Source: Parastagonospora avenae f. sp. tritici 18332-5 (taxonomy: Eukaryota; Ascomycota; Dothideomycetes; Pleosporales; Phaeosphaeriaceae). Taken from it: a stretch of DNA of 64,000 nt. Below the pieces are notes generated by a model. That model made no database searches, was not told the origin of the DNA, and saw only the letters and a program-made list of their open reading frames with translations. Position numbers and translations under genes: made by a program. The DNA lies in the NCBI GenBank assembly GCA_022559985.1, contig JAFJTR010000103.1:1-64000 (forward strand), in the 5' to 3' direction. Of the stretch, positions 44,149 to 56,935 are shown in pieces (position 1 is the stretch's first letter; each line of letters starts with the position of its first letter).

Positions 44149-44695
44149 ATGGTTCTGCCAAAACACATTGCTACCAGCCTTGGTGGTACATGGCTATTCA
44201 TCAATCAGTCGCAGTACGTCTTCCTCTATTGTGCGGTACCCGAGCCTATGTGTTAATAGCACTTTGAGAGTCGATTCGGACGGAAACATTAAGCCTCGAG
44301 ATAACTTCGGTCGACACCCTGTGGGTCAGATCATCTACGATCCAGCTGGATACATGTCCGCCAGTATATCTTCGACAGACCCTGAGCACATTCCTCCGAC
44401 ACGGGATCCCGATGAGGCAACAGACGCAGACCGCGCGCTTATGAGCAAACACAGTTTAGCATATTCTGGGCAGCTGCATGTTGAGTGGGAGAATAGTACT
44501 GCGACAGTCGGCAGGCTAATACATGGGCCGTTGGTCATGTCATCACACACTAGCTGGTTGAGGACGAACCAGAGTCGGAACTACATATTGACGAAAAATG
44601 CAACTGAGACGCCTGGCAGAGACATCCTGCACTTGTGGTTAAAGGGCAGCGATGGGACAGCAAACTTGTATTGGGTGAGAGCTGGAGCGAGCTGA
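44149..44695 (+). CDS. Lipocalin-like domain protein, 166 residues
   Basis: Exon 1 is 44149-44213, the intron 44214-44259 (46 bp), exon 2 is 44260-44695. Motifs: SLGGTWLFINQS at the N-terminus (the G-x-W of lipocalin-like folds), HPVGQIIYDPAGYMSASI (strand with G-x-I-x-Y), LAYSGQLHVEW and TVGRLIHGPLV. This fits the lipocalin-like domain found in many small fungal and bacterial proteins, some acting as isomerases or binding proteins next to biosynthetic genes. Exon joining gives the expected domain start. It is convergent with the sugar transporter (75 bp between stops). The specific role cannot be told. Confidence 0.82.
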
Positions 44696-44770
44696 GTCAC
44701 TCAACAGCATCGCTTAGGATATATGTAGCTATCGGAATTCGGGATTTCCTGTTTAGTCATGTCATCGTCT

Positions 44771-46580
44771 TCACAGCTTCTCAACGCGCTCAACAGCGAT
44801 GCTCTTTTCGTCTAGACCTTTGCCCCTGGCAAGAACATCGTCGTTGAGAATTGGCTTTCCACGGAGCTGTGCCCATACGGCCTTGTGGACTGGGTATTGG
44901 AACAGTGCGTCCATCTCTTCGAGCGAAATGCCCTTTGTCTCGGGAACGAAGAAGAAACTCCATACGCCCATAGCGACAAGGATGGATGCGAAGAAGAAGT
45001 ACGCGCCGTATCCAAGGTCGGAGATCATGTACGGCGTGCTGCGCGCGATGATGAAAGATCCGAGCCATGTGTCAGCGGTGGTGAGCGACACGCAAAGCAT
45101 ACGGATATCCAGAGGGAAGATTTCAGATGCGTATGTCCAAGTAATACCTTGCCATGTTGCGCAGATGATGAAGGCGTTGAGGTAGACGCAGACCATGGCG
45201 AGATATCCCCATCCGTTGCGGGTGACGACACCGCGGAGAGCGGCAGCGGCAGGATCAGCTTTCATGACGTATCCGCCAATGTAGAACATTGGGATGCAGC
45301 CTAGAGCGGCACCCCAGATGAGACCGTTGCGACGGCCGACTCTTTCGACGATGAAGAAAGTGAAGGTACACATTCCGAGGGTCTTTGCAATACCATAGAA
45401 ACCAGTGCTGAAGAGCTTGGTCGAGGTTCCAGTGATTCCGAGTGTTTCAAAAATGCGGGGAGCGTAGTACCTGGAGGATGTTAGCTTGATTATACACAAC
45501 GTGCCCGAACATGACTTACGTGATGATGTTGACACCAGTAAACGACTGCAAGAACATGAGGGCAAGACCAATAGCCATGCGGTTGCGCACACCCTTCTGG
45601 AAGAGCTTCATGAACTGTGACTTCTTGCTCATGTGGTTGGTACTGCGTTCCTCGACTTGCGCACGAATCTCGCTCATTTCATGCTGGATGTAAGAGTGCG
45701 ATGCGTCGAGACATCGGATTTTGGTCAGGATCCTTTCAGCTCCGTCAAAGTCGTCGCCACGAGCCTTCCAGCGAGGACTCTCTGGACACCAGGCGACACC
45801 GAGCAGGAGAAGCAGACCTGGAATGAGCTGAATAGCGAGCGGAATGATCCATTGTGACTGGCTGTTGACGTCGATGGTGCGATCACAGGCGTAGTTGATC
45901 CAGAAACCCAGCATACCGCCGCCTTGAGAAGCAATTTCGAAGATACCAATGAGACGTCCTCTGATGGATGGAGGAGCAGTTTCGGAGATGTACACGGGTA
46001 CGACCATAGAAGAAGCTCCAATACCTAGACCTGCAACAGCACGACCACCGTATATCATGTTGAGCGATCCTCGGGATGCGGTCATGAGGGTACCTCCGAG
46101 AAGGAAGATAGAAGAAGCGATGATCATGGTTTTCTTGCGACCGATCTTTTCGGCGAATGGAAAAGCGAACAGTGCACCGAAGAAGCAGCCAGCCTAGGAA
46201 GATCAGTCGTAGTCGAAACGATTTTGGACAGTTGATGATACTGACCTGGAAAGTCGAAACGATGTTGCCTTGGATAGTGTCACGTTGAGTTTTGGCCACA
46301 CTAGCCATGTCGAAGTCACGTTGGAAAGAGGTCAGCGCCATAGTACCGCCAATAACGGCCGTATCATATCCCACTTCTCATGATTAGATATGAAGTTTCT
46401 GGTGAAGTTTAGATCATCACTTACTGGCCAGAGCTGACATGGACGCAATCAACGCGATGAGATGAATTCTCCAATTTCGGACCTCTCTGGCTCATTGTTA
46501 GATCATGTTCATGCTCAGATTCTAGATGTTTATTACGGAGGATCTAGAGTCCCCGAGGCGTGAGTACTGAAGCAACCCAT
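44771..46580 (-). CDS. MFS sugar / quinate-type transporter
   Basis: I read exon 1 as 46537-46580, exon 2 as 46425-46486, exon 3 starting at 46373, then exons joined near 46197-46240 and near 45480-45520, with a stop at 44771; about 540 residues. Family signatures: GYDTAVIGGTMAL in TM1, GRKKTMIIASSIF, GGRAVAGLGIGASSM, PVYISETAPPSIRGRL, PESPRWKARG after TM6, GVNIITYYAP in TM7, GRRNGLIWGA and FVPETKGISLEEMD after TM12. These are the classical sugar-porter motifs; the closest class by eye is quinate/hexose permease. A proton symporter at the plasma membrane is expected. No lesion seen. The very short first exon is the least certain part. Confidence 0.9.
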
Positions 46581-47495
46581 GTTGAGTGATGTCGGGGTGT
46601 TCAGTAAATCGCTGTCGATTGCAGGTAACGACAGCCGCTGCCGATACCATATTCAAATGGCAGCTGCTCAATCCTTATAGCAACCACATCCTCGGAGCAA
46701 GATTTTGACGCCGTATGGATATCGGCGTTTGCACCGATGCTACACTACCACACGGCAACAGTCATCCTGCACGCGAGCCACCCGAGGTGGTGCCGCAACG
46801 GGCGACCTGCCGCATCTAGGCAGATACGCGGGCTTGCACAGCGACTCTGGGGTAAGCAAGACTTGGAAGCGGGCACGAAGAAATCTTGGAAAAATCTCGG
46901 CGCTGTGCGATAGGTTCGGAGATGCTCAGGTTTGCAAAAAGCTAGCTTGGCATCTCCACCGTGGGGTGCGGGGTAGAATTTCGCGGGGACCGATGCGGCT
47001 AGGGATGGACCGGCGGGACTATATGGAACTCACTCTTCCAGACCTATTCTGTACATCTTCACTCTTCAGAATCTGACAACAATCCGCACAGAAGTGCGCT
47101 AGAACGCTACCAACGATGTAGGACCCTTTCCGGATGACTCTATCAAATGGTCTTGTTCCTGCTCTGGTCGTGCTGTTGTCCGTCACATGAGCAACAAGAT
47201 CAGCACGAATGTTTATCATGGTATTTGAAGGCAAACACGCCACCTTGTCATTCCAAAAGGATTTCAGGAAGACCTCGTCTCGAGTGTTTGCCCCATTACA
47301 CATCTGTAGCCAGGGTTGCAGACCCTTAGGCAAAAGGCTGGGCACTGAGCTCGGCATGGTCTCACAGGAATTTATCCGCGCCCGCGGAAGATTAAGCGAC
47401 GAAATGCATGGCGCACATATGTTCTATTTCACCATGGTGACTACTCTTGCATCTAGATACTTTGCGTTGTAGTTATTGGTCGGCAATTTTTACCT
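46581..47495. other. Intergenic, no gene recognised
   Basis: Promoter side of the sugar transporter and 3' side of a decayed gene. Open frames here have no motif. Confidence 0.5.
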
Positions 47496-48917
47496 TCATC
47501 CAGCAGACACAGGTAGTTCTTGGTGTTTCAATCCTCGTTCTTCCGACTCCCAACAACGCCTTGTGTACGATTTGTATGCATGATCTGTCTTATCATGCAA
47601 AAGAGCCGGTTTCCAATCACGCAACGCAATCAGCTGGTTTAGACGGTGTTCTGAGCACTTCCAGCTCGAGTTTGTTCTCCAGTGTAACAACACAGCCTTT
47701 GTTTCCGGGTCGCATCCGCCATCCAACAGCGTGACTGTAAGTCGATAACCTGCTCTCCGAAGTCTTACTAGCTCAGGAAAAGCAGTTTTGATAATCCTAC
47801 CGACAGTGGTCGCTTGTGAAGTGCAATGTAAGAACGTGGCGGAATTGAAACCAACCCTAAGAACAATTTGGGCACCTCCCTTCAGCAGCCAGAGATTTTC
47901 AAGGCACGCGTTAGGTGTTAGCCGGTCTACGTTGTCGGTCTTGAGAATCCCGGGCATCTCGTCCTGTCGCGGTTCTAGAGTATTTCCTTTTCCTTGTACT
48001 ACGTAGCACAGTTTCATGTCTCCACTGCTGTACTACGCAGTGCCCGCCACCTCTGATTTCCTACATATACTGTTCATAGCTACATACAATAACACCTCAG
48101 TTCAATCCTCAATTCCTTGCGCACTGCTTGCACTCACTGCGACACGTCCTGAATGCAGAGGTCTTGCGAGTAATGTGAGAATCAACTGGCGCGGCACAAA
48201 GCCAGCGGCGGATCGGTCGGTCTGCAACAAATCTGGGAGGAAAGTGCCGTCTATTGGTCTGCAACCATATGCGTTGCCAAAGGAGAACTTAGCTGTCCGA
48301 TGAAAAGTTTCGGTGAGCTCATGCGCGACTTGCACACCAACGACCTCGTCGCGCCAGAAATACTCGGGACAAAGAGTAACGTTATCTCCAGCCGCAGATC
48401 GCGCGCACGTCGGGAAATATAGCCTCTCATGCGTATCTTCTTCTCCGGGCTCCTCGTTGTGTAGGTGATGACCCAACGTAACGTGAAATGTATCGGAAAA
48501 AAATCGTGAGAGATGGAGATCACCAGGAAGGAGGTGTGAATACACCATGTCGCGAAGCTCGCGCGGCAGCTTGGCAAGGAGCTCGACAGCGATCGCCTGG
48601 CAGAAGTGAACGTTGTACTACTCCGTCGCAACTTCAATTTCACTCTCGATGTCGTCGATATTCCGATCAATACCAAGAGACCATTTGATAGAATCAATGG
48701 ACGTCATTGGCTGCTGTTCGTTTGCATCACTCATGGCACGCTCGATAAGCTGATGCATGTCGCTGGGCTGTGTAAGGACGTTCTGGACGTATTCCATCGC
48801 TCGCTGCTCTCGCTCTTTGATGAACAACCTAGACATAATGGATTAGTCAAATTCGGTGATGAGCTCTCGTGGCATTTACAGTCGTAGCTTGTTCCAAGCC
48901 TCAGTGATAGGGTCCAT
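47496..48917 (-). pseudogene. Unknown fungal protein (LPRELRDMVYSHLL type) with in-frame stops
   Basis: Start at 48917 (MDPITEAWNKLRL), intron 48830-48879, then KEREQRAMEYVQNVLTQP. A TAG at 48618-48620 precedes AKLPRELRDMVYSHLLPGD, a block typical of an expanded fungal family with an F-box-like N-terminal motif. Reading continues in the same frame through FLPDLLQTDRSAAGFVP to a TGA at 48102-48104, a further stop, and then a long open piece 48017-47496 (RVGFNSATFLHCTS, LTVTLLDGGCDPETKAV). All pieces share one phase after the intron, so nonsense changes without indels explain the breaks, though the part after 48102 could include an intron or be the natural end. Role unknown. Confidence 0.6.
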
Positions 48918-49213
48918 GGCTGAGGTTGAAATTTTTTTTGACATCGTGAAGAGTAAGGCAGTGGAGCGCTGGTAGGCTAGTAAAGAAGTTACCTGGGAGT
49001 GAAAAGGCGAAGCTTCTGTATATACTTATAGAGTTCGGCGTTTGCTGGTGCAAAGCCTTGGAGCCTCTCCGAGTGCCATGTGATCGCTATCTTTCACTTT
49101 GATAACCTGTCTGCAATCTCTCACTAATGCGAGGCGGCAACAAATACGAATCGTGCGACACCAGAGCGAAATTCAGGAAATGGAACACCCCAGTGACAAT
49201 GTGCATCTGGGTT

Positions 49214-50301
49214 TCAGACTGGATTCGATTTATCTTCACTCTTGCTCCATGATAACCTCCTCTGCCTCTTTCTGAGCTTGTACCATGCAGCTGCAACTGG
49301 TACGAGTATCACCAGCAATACCCAAGGTTTCCCCACGAACCACAACACCACAGCGACGTCACTACCATGCCAAGTACCCCCGGGACTGTGGCCAAAGAAC
49401 GTATACTCTTCCGAGTAGTATATTTGGGGAAGGACGAAGAATGGTGTCGGGGATGCTGTGAACAATCAGCGATCGATAATGTGCATGCTCCGCATTCGGA
49501 CATACCATCATTACCTCTGTCCATCTGCGTTTCCAGTGCTTCGGTTTTGTAGTGCTCGAACCATTCTTTCAAGATGTCGCTCGTGAACTGTGGTCCAGTC
49601 GACCAGAATATCGTGAGGTACGGAAATAACCAGTTCTTATCATGTCGCACCAGCTCTGTTGTCATCCGCTTGACAATTGGATGCCGTGCAGCTGCAGCCA
49701 TCAAGTCATTATTGACGCCCATTGGAGAAGCTTCAGGAAACCATGCGGAGAACTGAAGTAGAGGATCCAAGGGCCGGCGACAGGAGATGTCAAGATCCAT
49801 GTACACGCCACCGAAATGATACAACGCAAAGTACTTCAGCGCATCGATACGCTGGATGGGATGCCTGTAGCCATCATATGTGGGAAGAAACCACGAGTAC
49901 TCCTGCGCTATGAACGTGCGCGCACTGGTTGTATTCCAGATGTTGATCTCATAGTCGGGGTTGTGCTCGCGACACAGCTCCGGTGCGCGAGATATGGTCG
50001 CGGGTATCTGGCTGGGGCTGTGATCATTCGTAGGATACAGGTTCGGGAACCAAATAAAGTGGATAGTCTTCGGGATCTGGGACTGCGGAAACGTGGACGA
50101 GTAGTCGAAGTCATTGGGAGGCTGCTTGCCTTCCGTGACAGACTCGTTCAGCACTTTTACATACCGGGCGGGGAAATCGGTGGCGGTGATCCGTCTGGCG
50201 TGAAGGTAGTTCTGGAAGAGGTATTGTCGGCGCGCGAGACTGAGCGCATAGAGCAGCGCACCAACTGTGACTATTCTGAAGAGAACCACAGGTCGTAGCA
50301 T
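49214..50301 (-). CDS. DXD glycosyltransferase (OCH1 / MIPC-synthase-like)
   Basis: Exon 1 is 49506-50301, the intron 49456-49505 (50 bp), exon 2 is 49214-49455; 345 residues. Residues about 5-22 form an N-terminal signal anchor. Then IPKTIHFIWFPNLYP, RIDALKYFALYHFGGVYMDLD (with the DxD that binds the metal and nucleotide sugar), ASPMGVNNDLMAAA and HSPGGTWHG, all motifs of the Gly-transferase family containing Och1, Sur1 and Csh1. A C-terminal membrane helix (PWVLLVILVPVAAAWY) and a basic end follow, as in inositolphosphoceramide mannosyltransferases. Golgi location is expected. Splicing is required to reach the HSPGGTWHG block in frame, which supports the intron. Confidence 0.9.
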
Positions 50302-52217
50302 AATATATCTTGCCGCAAGGGGGATTTCAGTGTTGGATAGTGTCAGAATTTGCGCGAGGAGGTTGAAGGGGTTTCCGGTTTCACGAGACAGCGAACGTCT
50401 GAGTGAAACCCGAAACCAAACGGCACATAGCTCCCCACCTTTAGCAACTTGTTTTTAGGAGCCCGATACTGCTTAGTTTCGTAACTCAGCCTTTCTGGTC
50501 AGCTAGGCTCAGCGAGTACATGAGCTGTGAAGATCACGATGCATGCCAACTTGCCCGGGAAGTGGTCCGACGGCGCGCTGCTAACGCTCGGGGAACCAAA
50601 TTTCACGTAGGTAGCAGAGCATGACCTGGAAAGGCAAAGGCTAATTACCAATCAAAGAGGGCTACATAGTGCGTGCATATACGACCAGGCGCAAATGCCG
50701 TCGCTGTGTAGGCTTTGTCGTGATACGTCCACGCGCGACGAGTGCAATCACTTCCCAAGACTGAGGCATATAAGGCGTTCCACTTCATCACAGCTCAGGA
50801 GATGAAATTTCAGGGATTGGCCACCGAGTTCCACATACTCAATGAATCGCCTTGTCGGTTTCCTGCATGAGATCTTTGGTGGAAAACAAGATTGGTGTGT
50901 CGATTTTCCGCGGGTTACGCCGCCATCGGCAACATGTCATCTGGATAGCTCAGAGTGTAGATCTTGAAAGAAGGAGCTCTTGAGAAGGTCAAAAAAGCAA
51001 AACTTGCGTACTGTTCGTTCTTCTTGCATGTGCGGACCGTCTGAGAAGAGGATGCAAGGCTGCGCTGATACCGAACAAGAAGGCCATACTCCCACACGAA
51101 GCATCACCTTCAGCTCACGTTCTGAAGCTTAGCGGCAATTATCGTGATGAATCTTGACATGTCAACGCATCCACTGAATACCCATCGGATTCCACTAGCC
51201 GGAAACAAGCTTTGGTGACTGCCGGGGCTTAGAGAGCCAGTCCGGACGATCTGAACTCAATGCCACATTCCAACTTGCAGATTGGTGCAAGCAGCGCCAT
51301 CAGTTCAGCCTTTCGCGACACGATAAACATGAAGTGGCAACCTAGATATGTTTACAGCCTCCCAGCGTGCCGCCAAAATATCAGCTTAAATCATGCCAAA
51401 TGTAGTCCGCATCGTTGTGGAGAAAAGAAAGTACGCTCTCCGAGTCAAAAGATTAGTTCACATTGTTGCGCAATTTGTGGGCTCTAAAGGCAGATCATGC
51501 TCATCCATAGATATCTCGATGTTGAGCGCGAAGTAAACAAGGGGTACTCGCGCGGTGAGCCGCAACAGGTTAAGCGCTTACACATATTAGCTGGAACTAC
51601 ACGATGCACCGGCGGGAGGCCTTGCGCCAGTCCTCCACTAAAGGAAGTAGGGCTCAGCCCCATGAGCTCGATTCGGTACATGCCGTCTGTTCTTTCCGGC
51701 CATCTTCATTTGCTCATTTCCAACATCCAGAGTACATATGGTTGAGGCATCGTGTGCGCTTGCAAACACTGCAAAACAGTCCAGCGGACGTACTATGCTA
51801 GATTCGAGTGCGCATGAGGTCCAATCACTGATTTCCCTTTCGCTCATCGCAAAGACGAAGCTTAGAATATCAATGATGAACAGCAATTGGAGGAGAGAGG
51901 CAGATTCTTGCACACAGAAGTTTGGGAGTTGCCAGCGGAGGTCCTTCGCCTTCGGCTTCGCCTTGCACCTGGTAAGACTGGCATTAGTTCACGTCTCAGC
52001 TGCTCTGTTGACATCTTCGTGAAACATTGCGATCCACATCATTCCCAAACATCTTACTAGAGGCTTCGGCCACTGCGTTCCAGAGGTGTGAGTCAAATGA
52101 AGAATTTGCTTCCAATTCATGTACCCACATAGCCCTAAGGTCGATACGATTATGACCATCTGACTGCGCTTTATCGCATTGACCACCAAGAAGACAGCCA
52201 TCTTTGATAACGTGTTT
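50302..52217. other. Gene-poor stretch, 1.9 kb
   Basis: No gene recognised. The first few hundred bases are the promoter side of the glycosyltransferase; the right end leads into the DNA transposon remnant. Confidence 0.5.
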
Positions 52218-52220
52218 TGT

Positions 52221-52809
52221 AAGCGAGTGCGCATTACAAGCGAGTGCGCACCCCATCAACTTTGCGCACCTCTACACGCGTATATCTCAACCACCTTATA
52301 AAATGATATATAGATATTGATAGAGTACATTAAGCAGTATCTGAAGTATCTTTTCTGCACGTACGAGAGTTATGCCCAGTCTCTCTGCACCTCTTACAGC
52401 GCGCAAGAGCCTGGCGGCTAACACCTGATCGCTCTCCTCCTTAACGCTGCTCACGAGCAATCTGCTGATCAGCCTCACGTTGAGCGACTATATCCTCGCC
52501 AGCTCCCTTCGTTAAGACTCCTTGATACTGAAGTTGCTTTTTTTTACGTTGTTTCCGCTTTGAAGCTGCCTCGTTGGCTCTCTCAAGGCTGGCAATCCGA
52601 TCGCGCATCAGCTCGGCGGAAAGCATCATCACCTCAGCGCCCTCCTTGAGCTGGTCGATCGCCTGAATGATCGAAGCTGATGATGAGCTCTTATGCCGTC
52701 GCACGCGCCCACATATTAATGTTGATTGAGCCTCAAGCTCACGCGTACGAGCCTCCCAGAAAGTCTCCAGTAAGGCAGGTGGAGGAAGATCCAGGATACG
52801 AGACTGCAT
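52221..52809 (-). mobile_element. Pogo/Fot1-type DNA transposon tail, degenerate
   Basis: On the minus strand 52809-52330 reads the C-terminal part of a fungal pogo-class transposase: LERANEAASKRKQRKKKQ, GVLTKGAGEDIVAQREADQQ, then a TAA at 52441-52443 in frame, then RQALARCKRCRETGHNSRTC, a CCHC-type zinc knuckle, and a stop at 52330. The DDE catalytic core is absent, so this is a 5'-truncated remnant. Beyond the stop two direct repeats of AAGCGAGTGCGCA (52221-52233 and 52238-52250) lie where the element's terminal region should be. Confidence 0.82.
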
Positions 52810-52944
52810 TCATACGAGACATTATTCCCGAGTCCAGCTCGAGAGTCAACAGTCTTCTGGCGAAAAGAATTGCCCGCTTGAATCAATCACGTGCACGAAA
52901 TCTGAGTTGTCAACCATTTCAAGGCCATCTGGTATTCCATCAAG

Positions 52945-54689
52945 ATGGACGACATCAGCCAAACGACACTGCCTTCAGAAGCAGCAGCCACGCCAAAACC
53001 CAACGACTCTGATACATTAAATCCATCCGCTGTAAACGCCACATCCTTTCAACCAACGAAGAAAGGTCTACACTTCTGGGTTCTACTCGTGGGCATCGTA
53101 CTATGCCAATTTCTCGCCGCTCTCGACTCCTACGTCTTATCTACCGCCTTGCCCACCATCACATCAGAGCTCAATTCCGGACCCTTATACATTTGGATTA
53201 TCAACGCATATCTTCTCGTATCACAGCCTGTGGATCAATCTTCGGTCAAGCGTCCAATATCCTTGGCCGACGCGGCCTCAGCATCTTCGCGATAGTGGCT
53301 TTTGCAGTAGGTAGTGTCATATGCGCTACTGCGACGAGCACCGAACAACTCATTGCTGGCCGTACAATACAGGAAATTGGCGGTGCGGGCTGCGTGGTAA
53401 TGCCTGAGATACTCATATACGATCTTGTCAACTTGCGTGAGAGAGGCACGTATGTTGGCATACTCACCGCTTGCTGGGGGTCGGGTACTTTGGCAGCACC
53501 CATCATCGGCGGTGCTTTTTCTGAGAAGGCGTAAGAATCTCCATACACAAGTATCTCTAGCTGATGCTGACTTGTCTGATAGATCTTGACGATGGATATT
53601 TTATCTGAACTTGCCTATCGCTGGTCTGGCGGTGTTACCGCTGATCTTACTCAAGATGCGGAATCCCAATACTGACAACTTCTGGTAGCGCTTGCGGCGC
53701 ATAGACTGGCTAGGTAATGCCATACTTGTATTAGCGGTCGTCTCTTTGCTGCTTTCACTCACTTATGCTGGAACCAAGAATCCCCGGTCGTCTTGGCGAA
53801 CCATACTACCGCTGATACTGGGCGTGGTAGGGTGATTCGGATTCGCTGCCCATGAATCTGGGCCCTGGCTGAGTTCGCCAACCGTGCCGCCTCGACTCTT
53901 TCGCAACCGCACCGCGGCTGGAGGATATGCCACCAGTTTTGTGCACGGTATGATTCTTTTCTGGACAGGGTAATTTATTCCCGTCTACTTTCAGTTGGTG
54001 AAGGACGTCTCGCCTCTGCGGTCTGCAGTCACGACACTGCCGCTGATCTTAATCAGCGCGCCGGCCGGTCTGCTTGCCGGGTTTTTGACCACAGCTACTG
54101 GCAAGTATCTGTACTGGCACTGGATTGGATGGGCCTTGATGTCAGTTGGGGCAGGTTTATTTACTTTGCTGGACGCACAATCGTTGACTGGACAATGGGT
54201 TGGCTTTCAAATTGTCTTCGGCTTCGGCATCGGCGTCATCTTTACAACGCAGTTGCCTGCAATCCTAGCCAGTCTCGCAGAAAATGATGTGGCCATAGCC
54301 TCCGCCACGTGGATGTTTGTCCGGAACCTAGGCAGTATCTGGGGCACGACTATTCCGTCCGCTATTTTCAACACACGTGCGGAGGAAATTGCAGCTGGTC
54401 TGCCGGAGCAAATTCGTGCCTTGCTTGTCCGTGGAGGCGCATATGAGCACGCAACTGCTGCTTTCATCAGTAGCTTCAAAGATACGCAGTCATTGTTGGA
54501 TGCGATTGTGGATCTGTATTCACGCTCCTTGCAACTAGTGTGGCATGTCTCATAGCATTTTGCGTTTTGGGTTTTTGCTTGTCTTTTCTCATGGAGAGCT
54601 TGGAGTTGACCACAGAGCATCATACTGAATGGGGACTTGAAGGTGGTGAGAAGGCCGCAGAGGCCAGTATCTCTAGGACGGGCTCGTAA
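52945..54689 (+). pseudogene. Decayed DHA2-type MFS efflux pump (14 TM)
   Basis: Start at 52945 (MDDISQTTLPSEAAATP), with LCQFLAALDSYVLSTALP (TM1 with the D-x-x-I/V-V-N/S-x-A-L-P-like motif), then a one-base deletion near 53226 before ACGSIFGQASNILGRRGLS. TIQEIGGAGCVVMPEILI is the motif B-C region. After an intron near 53533-53582 come WIFYLNLPIAGL and many helices, with in-frame stops TGA 53587-53589, TAG 53686-53688, TGA 53833-53835 and TAA 53971-53973. A second frame change near 54550 separates SRSLQLVWHVS from IAFCVLGFCLSF, and the end is at 54689. The family exports toxins, drugs or siderophores. Four stops and two frameshifts make this clearly non-functional. Confidence 0.88.
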
Positions 54690-55269
54690 TATGTCAACAC
54701 CAAATCTAAAGCACTTTGACTATCTTTTCCAGACAGGCTACAACTCAGAGATCGAACCAGCATTAATGACACACCCCTATGATAGTCATGTCATATTTCT
54801 TGAGTGGCAGTGCTCATGACCCCCGGCCACGAATCATAATGGAGCTTGGTTGATGATTTAATGATTTTTGTTGAAGGACTTCTTCTGCCTCCAAGCAAAC
54901 CTGAATTGTGAGTCGCATTGCAGATTGTGAAGTCCCGGCTTCACCACTCTCTACATGTCGGCTATTTGGGGCCGCATTACGCACCTCACCAAGTGCTTAA
55001 TTTTTCACAGGTACCGAAATCGATCGTGTGTACCCTTAGGGGTTTGACGATGGGATGCAGTCTATCTTCTCACATGCAAGCCCACATAGCCTTAATAGCG
55101 GCACAACACAATTTAAGTTGTCACGAATGCCACAAAGCCATACAAACTTCGCTTCCCCACAATCGGCCAGCGTTCCATCTCCCACAAGCCTACACCAGAA
55201 CAATAATACATTCGAGCAACACACCATGGCAACACACCATGCCCCATCTTCCCTCATCCTGACCCCATT
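54690..55269. other. Intergenic
   Basis: 580 bp between two transporter loci, both ending here. Nothing recognised. Confidence 0.5.
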
Positions 55270-56935
55270 CTACTCCGCCACCCACCTACTCCTCTCCCTA
55301 ATCCTCTCCCCCCACGCAAAGAAAACCACCGGAATCGGCGCCAACCCCACCGCACACGCCCCCAGCACCACCGTCGCCCTCTCCACGCCTAAGCTCTTAT
55401 ACATCCCCGTCGCGAAAAGCGGCATACCCGCCGCAAACACGCTCCTGAGAAACGTGTTCGCAGCCACCGCACTGTTCGCATGTACGCCGTAGCAATCGAC
55501 AATATAATTCAGGCCCTGCATGTTAATCAGGATTATGCCCATTCCGATCGGTACGCCTGCGAGGATTTGCCACGCGGGGTTCAAGGAGGGCGAGCTGGTG
55601 AGGCCGAATGCGAAGATGCCGAGGGGGAGGAAAAGTCCGCCGAGAGACATTAGCAGCATGCGGTATTCGCGGGGGCGACCAGCGGACGGGTTGGGCGCGA
55701 GGCGGGTGTGGATAGTTAGTGAGATGAGGAGGGAGGCGAGGATGCAGCCGAGTAGGATGGCGAGGAGGGGGAGGGTGGCGGTAGTGGGGGTCCAGTGGCG
55801 CTCGAGGATGAAGGAGGTGGGGTAGGCGAGGAAGAAGATGTACATTAGCCCTGTGATTCATCTCGTTAGTGGTTGTGGAAAGAGGGAGGAGGAGAAGGTA
55901 CGCACCGAAGACGACGGATATGTACAGCGACATGAGCAGGAGGATTGGTTCGAGGAAGAGCATTTTCGCGGGCTTCGCGAGACACTGCGAGAGTATGTCG
56001 CGGGTGGTGAGGGAGGTTTGTTCGGACTTGGAGTGGTATGCCCAATTTTGCGTTATGCTTCGCATGCGCTTTGCGCGGCGGGTGAGGAGGACGGGGCCGA
56101 AAGTTTCGGTGAGGACGGGGTAGGTGATGAGTGCGTTCGCGAGGGAGACGACCGCGATGAGGTATTCGATCCTGTGCGAACGTATAAGTGCGTGTTGAGA
56201 TGTTGAAGGAGGTCGACGTACCATCTCCATCCAAGCGAACTGACGATGATTCTCGATCCGACCTAGCCACGGTCAGAATATGATGCTTGTTGTAGATGTA
56301 GAGACACTCACTATCGGACCCAAGATTGGGCCAATCATCAAAAACGACCCAACAGCAGGCATAGCAAACCCTCTCTGCTGCGGCGTCCATATATCCGCCA
56401 GCGTACCACTCAACACCGCACTCGGCGCCGCTCCAAACACGCCTTGCAGGAAGCGAAATATGAAGATCGTCGAAACAGAATGTGCTTCAGCAACGGGTAG
56501 CTGTAAGAGCGCGAAGCACAAATACCCGATTAGCAATGGACCTTTGCGACCAAAGTGCTCACTGAGCGGTCCAAACATAATCGGCCCAACCGCAAACCCA
56601 AGCATAAACATACTCGTCCCCGCACCCACCATAACTTCCACAGCAACCCCAAACTCCCTACTCGTCACCACCGCAGCCGGGCTAAACACACTGCTGGCAA
56701 ACGTCGTGGTAAGCACGTACAGCGCAATCGACATGGTGATGAGCCATTTGCGCCAGCGCGGCAGATTCTGCGGATTGCCAGCGTCGCCGGCGCCGTACCA
56801 GTCAACGAGATAGGTGGGGCCTTTGATGGTGTCGAGCAAGCGTTCTTCGAAGGCGGCGGAGAGGGTGGTGGATGAGGAGGAGGAAGAGGAGGCGGGAGTT
56901 TCGTGGACTGTCGGGCCTTTGGATGGGGACGACAT
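55270..56935 (-). CDS. MFS drug:H+ antiporter, DHA1 type
   Basis: Four exons with introns at 56263-56311, 56172-56221 and 55851-55905; start at 56935 (MSSPSKGPTVHETPAS), stop at 55270; about 500 residues. Motifs: DWYGAGDAGNPQNLP, a typical DHA1 N-terminus before TM1, PIMFGPLSEHFGRKGPL (motif A), RFLQGVFGAAPSAVLSG, GSFLMIGPILGPIVGSRI (motif C), ETFGPVLLTRRAKRMR in the central loop and NYIVDCYGVHANSAVAANT in the C half. The same class as the 3599-5450 gene but clearly not a recent copy. A plasma-membrane exporter is expected. No damage seen, in contrast to the neighbouring DHA2 remnant. Serine-rich low-complexity near residue 20. Confidence 0.88.
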
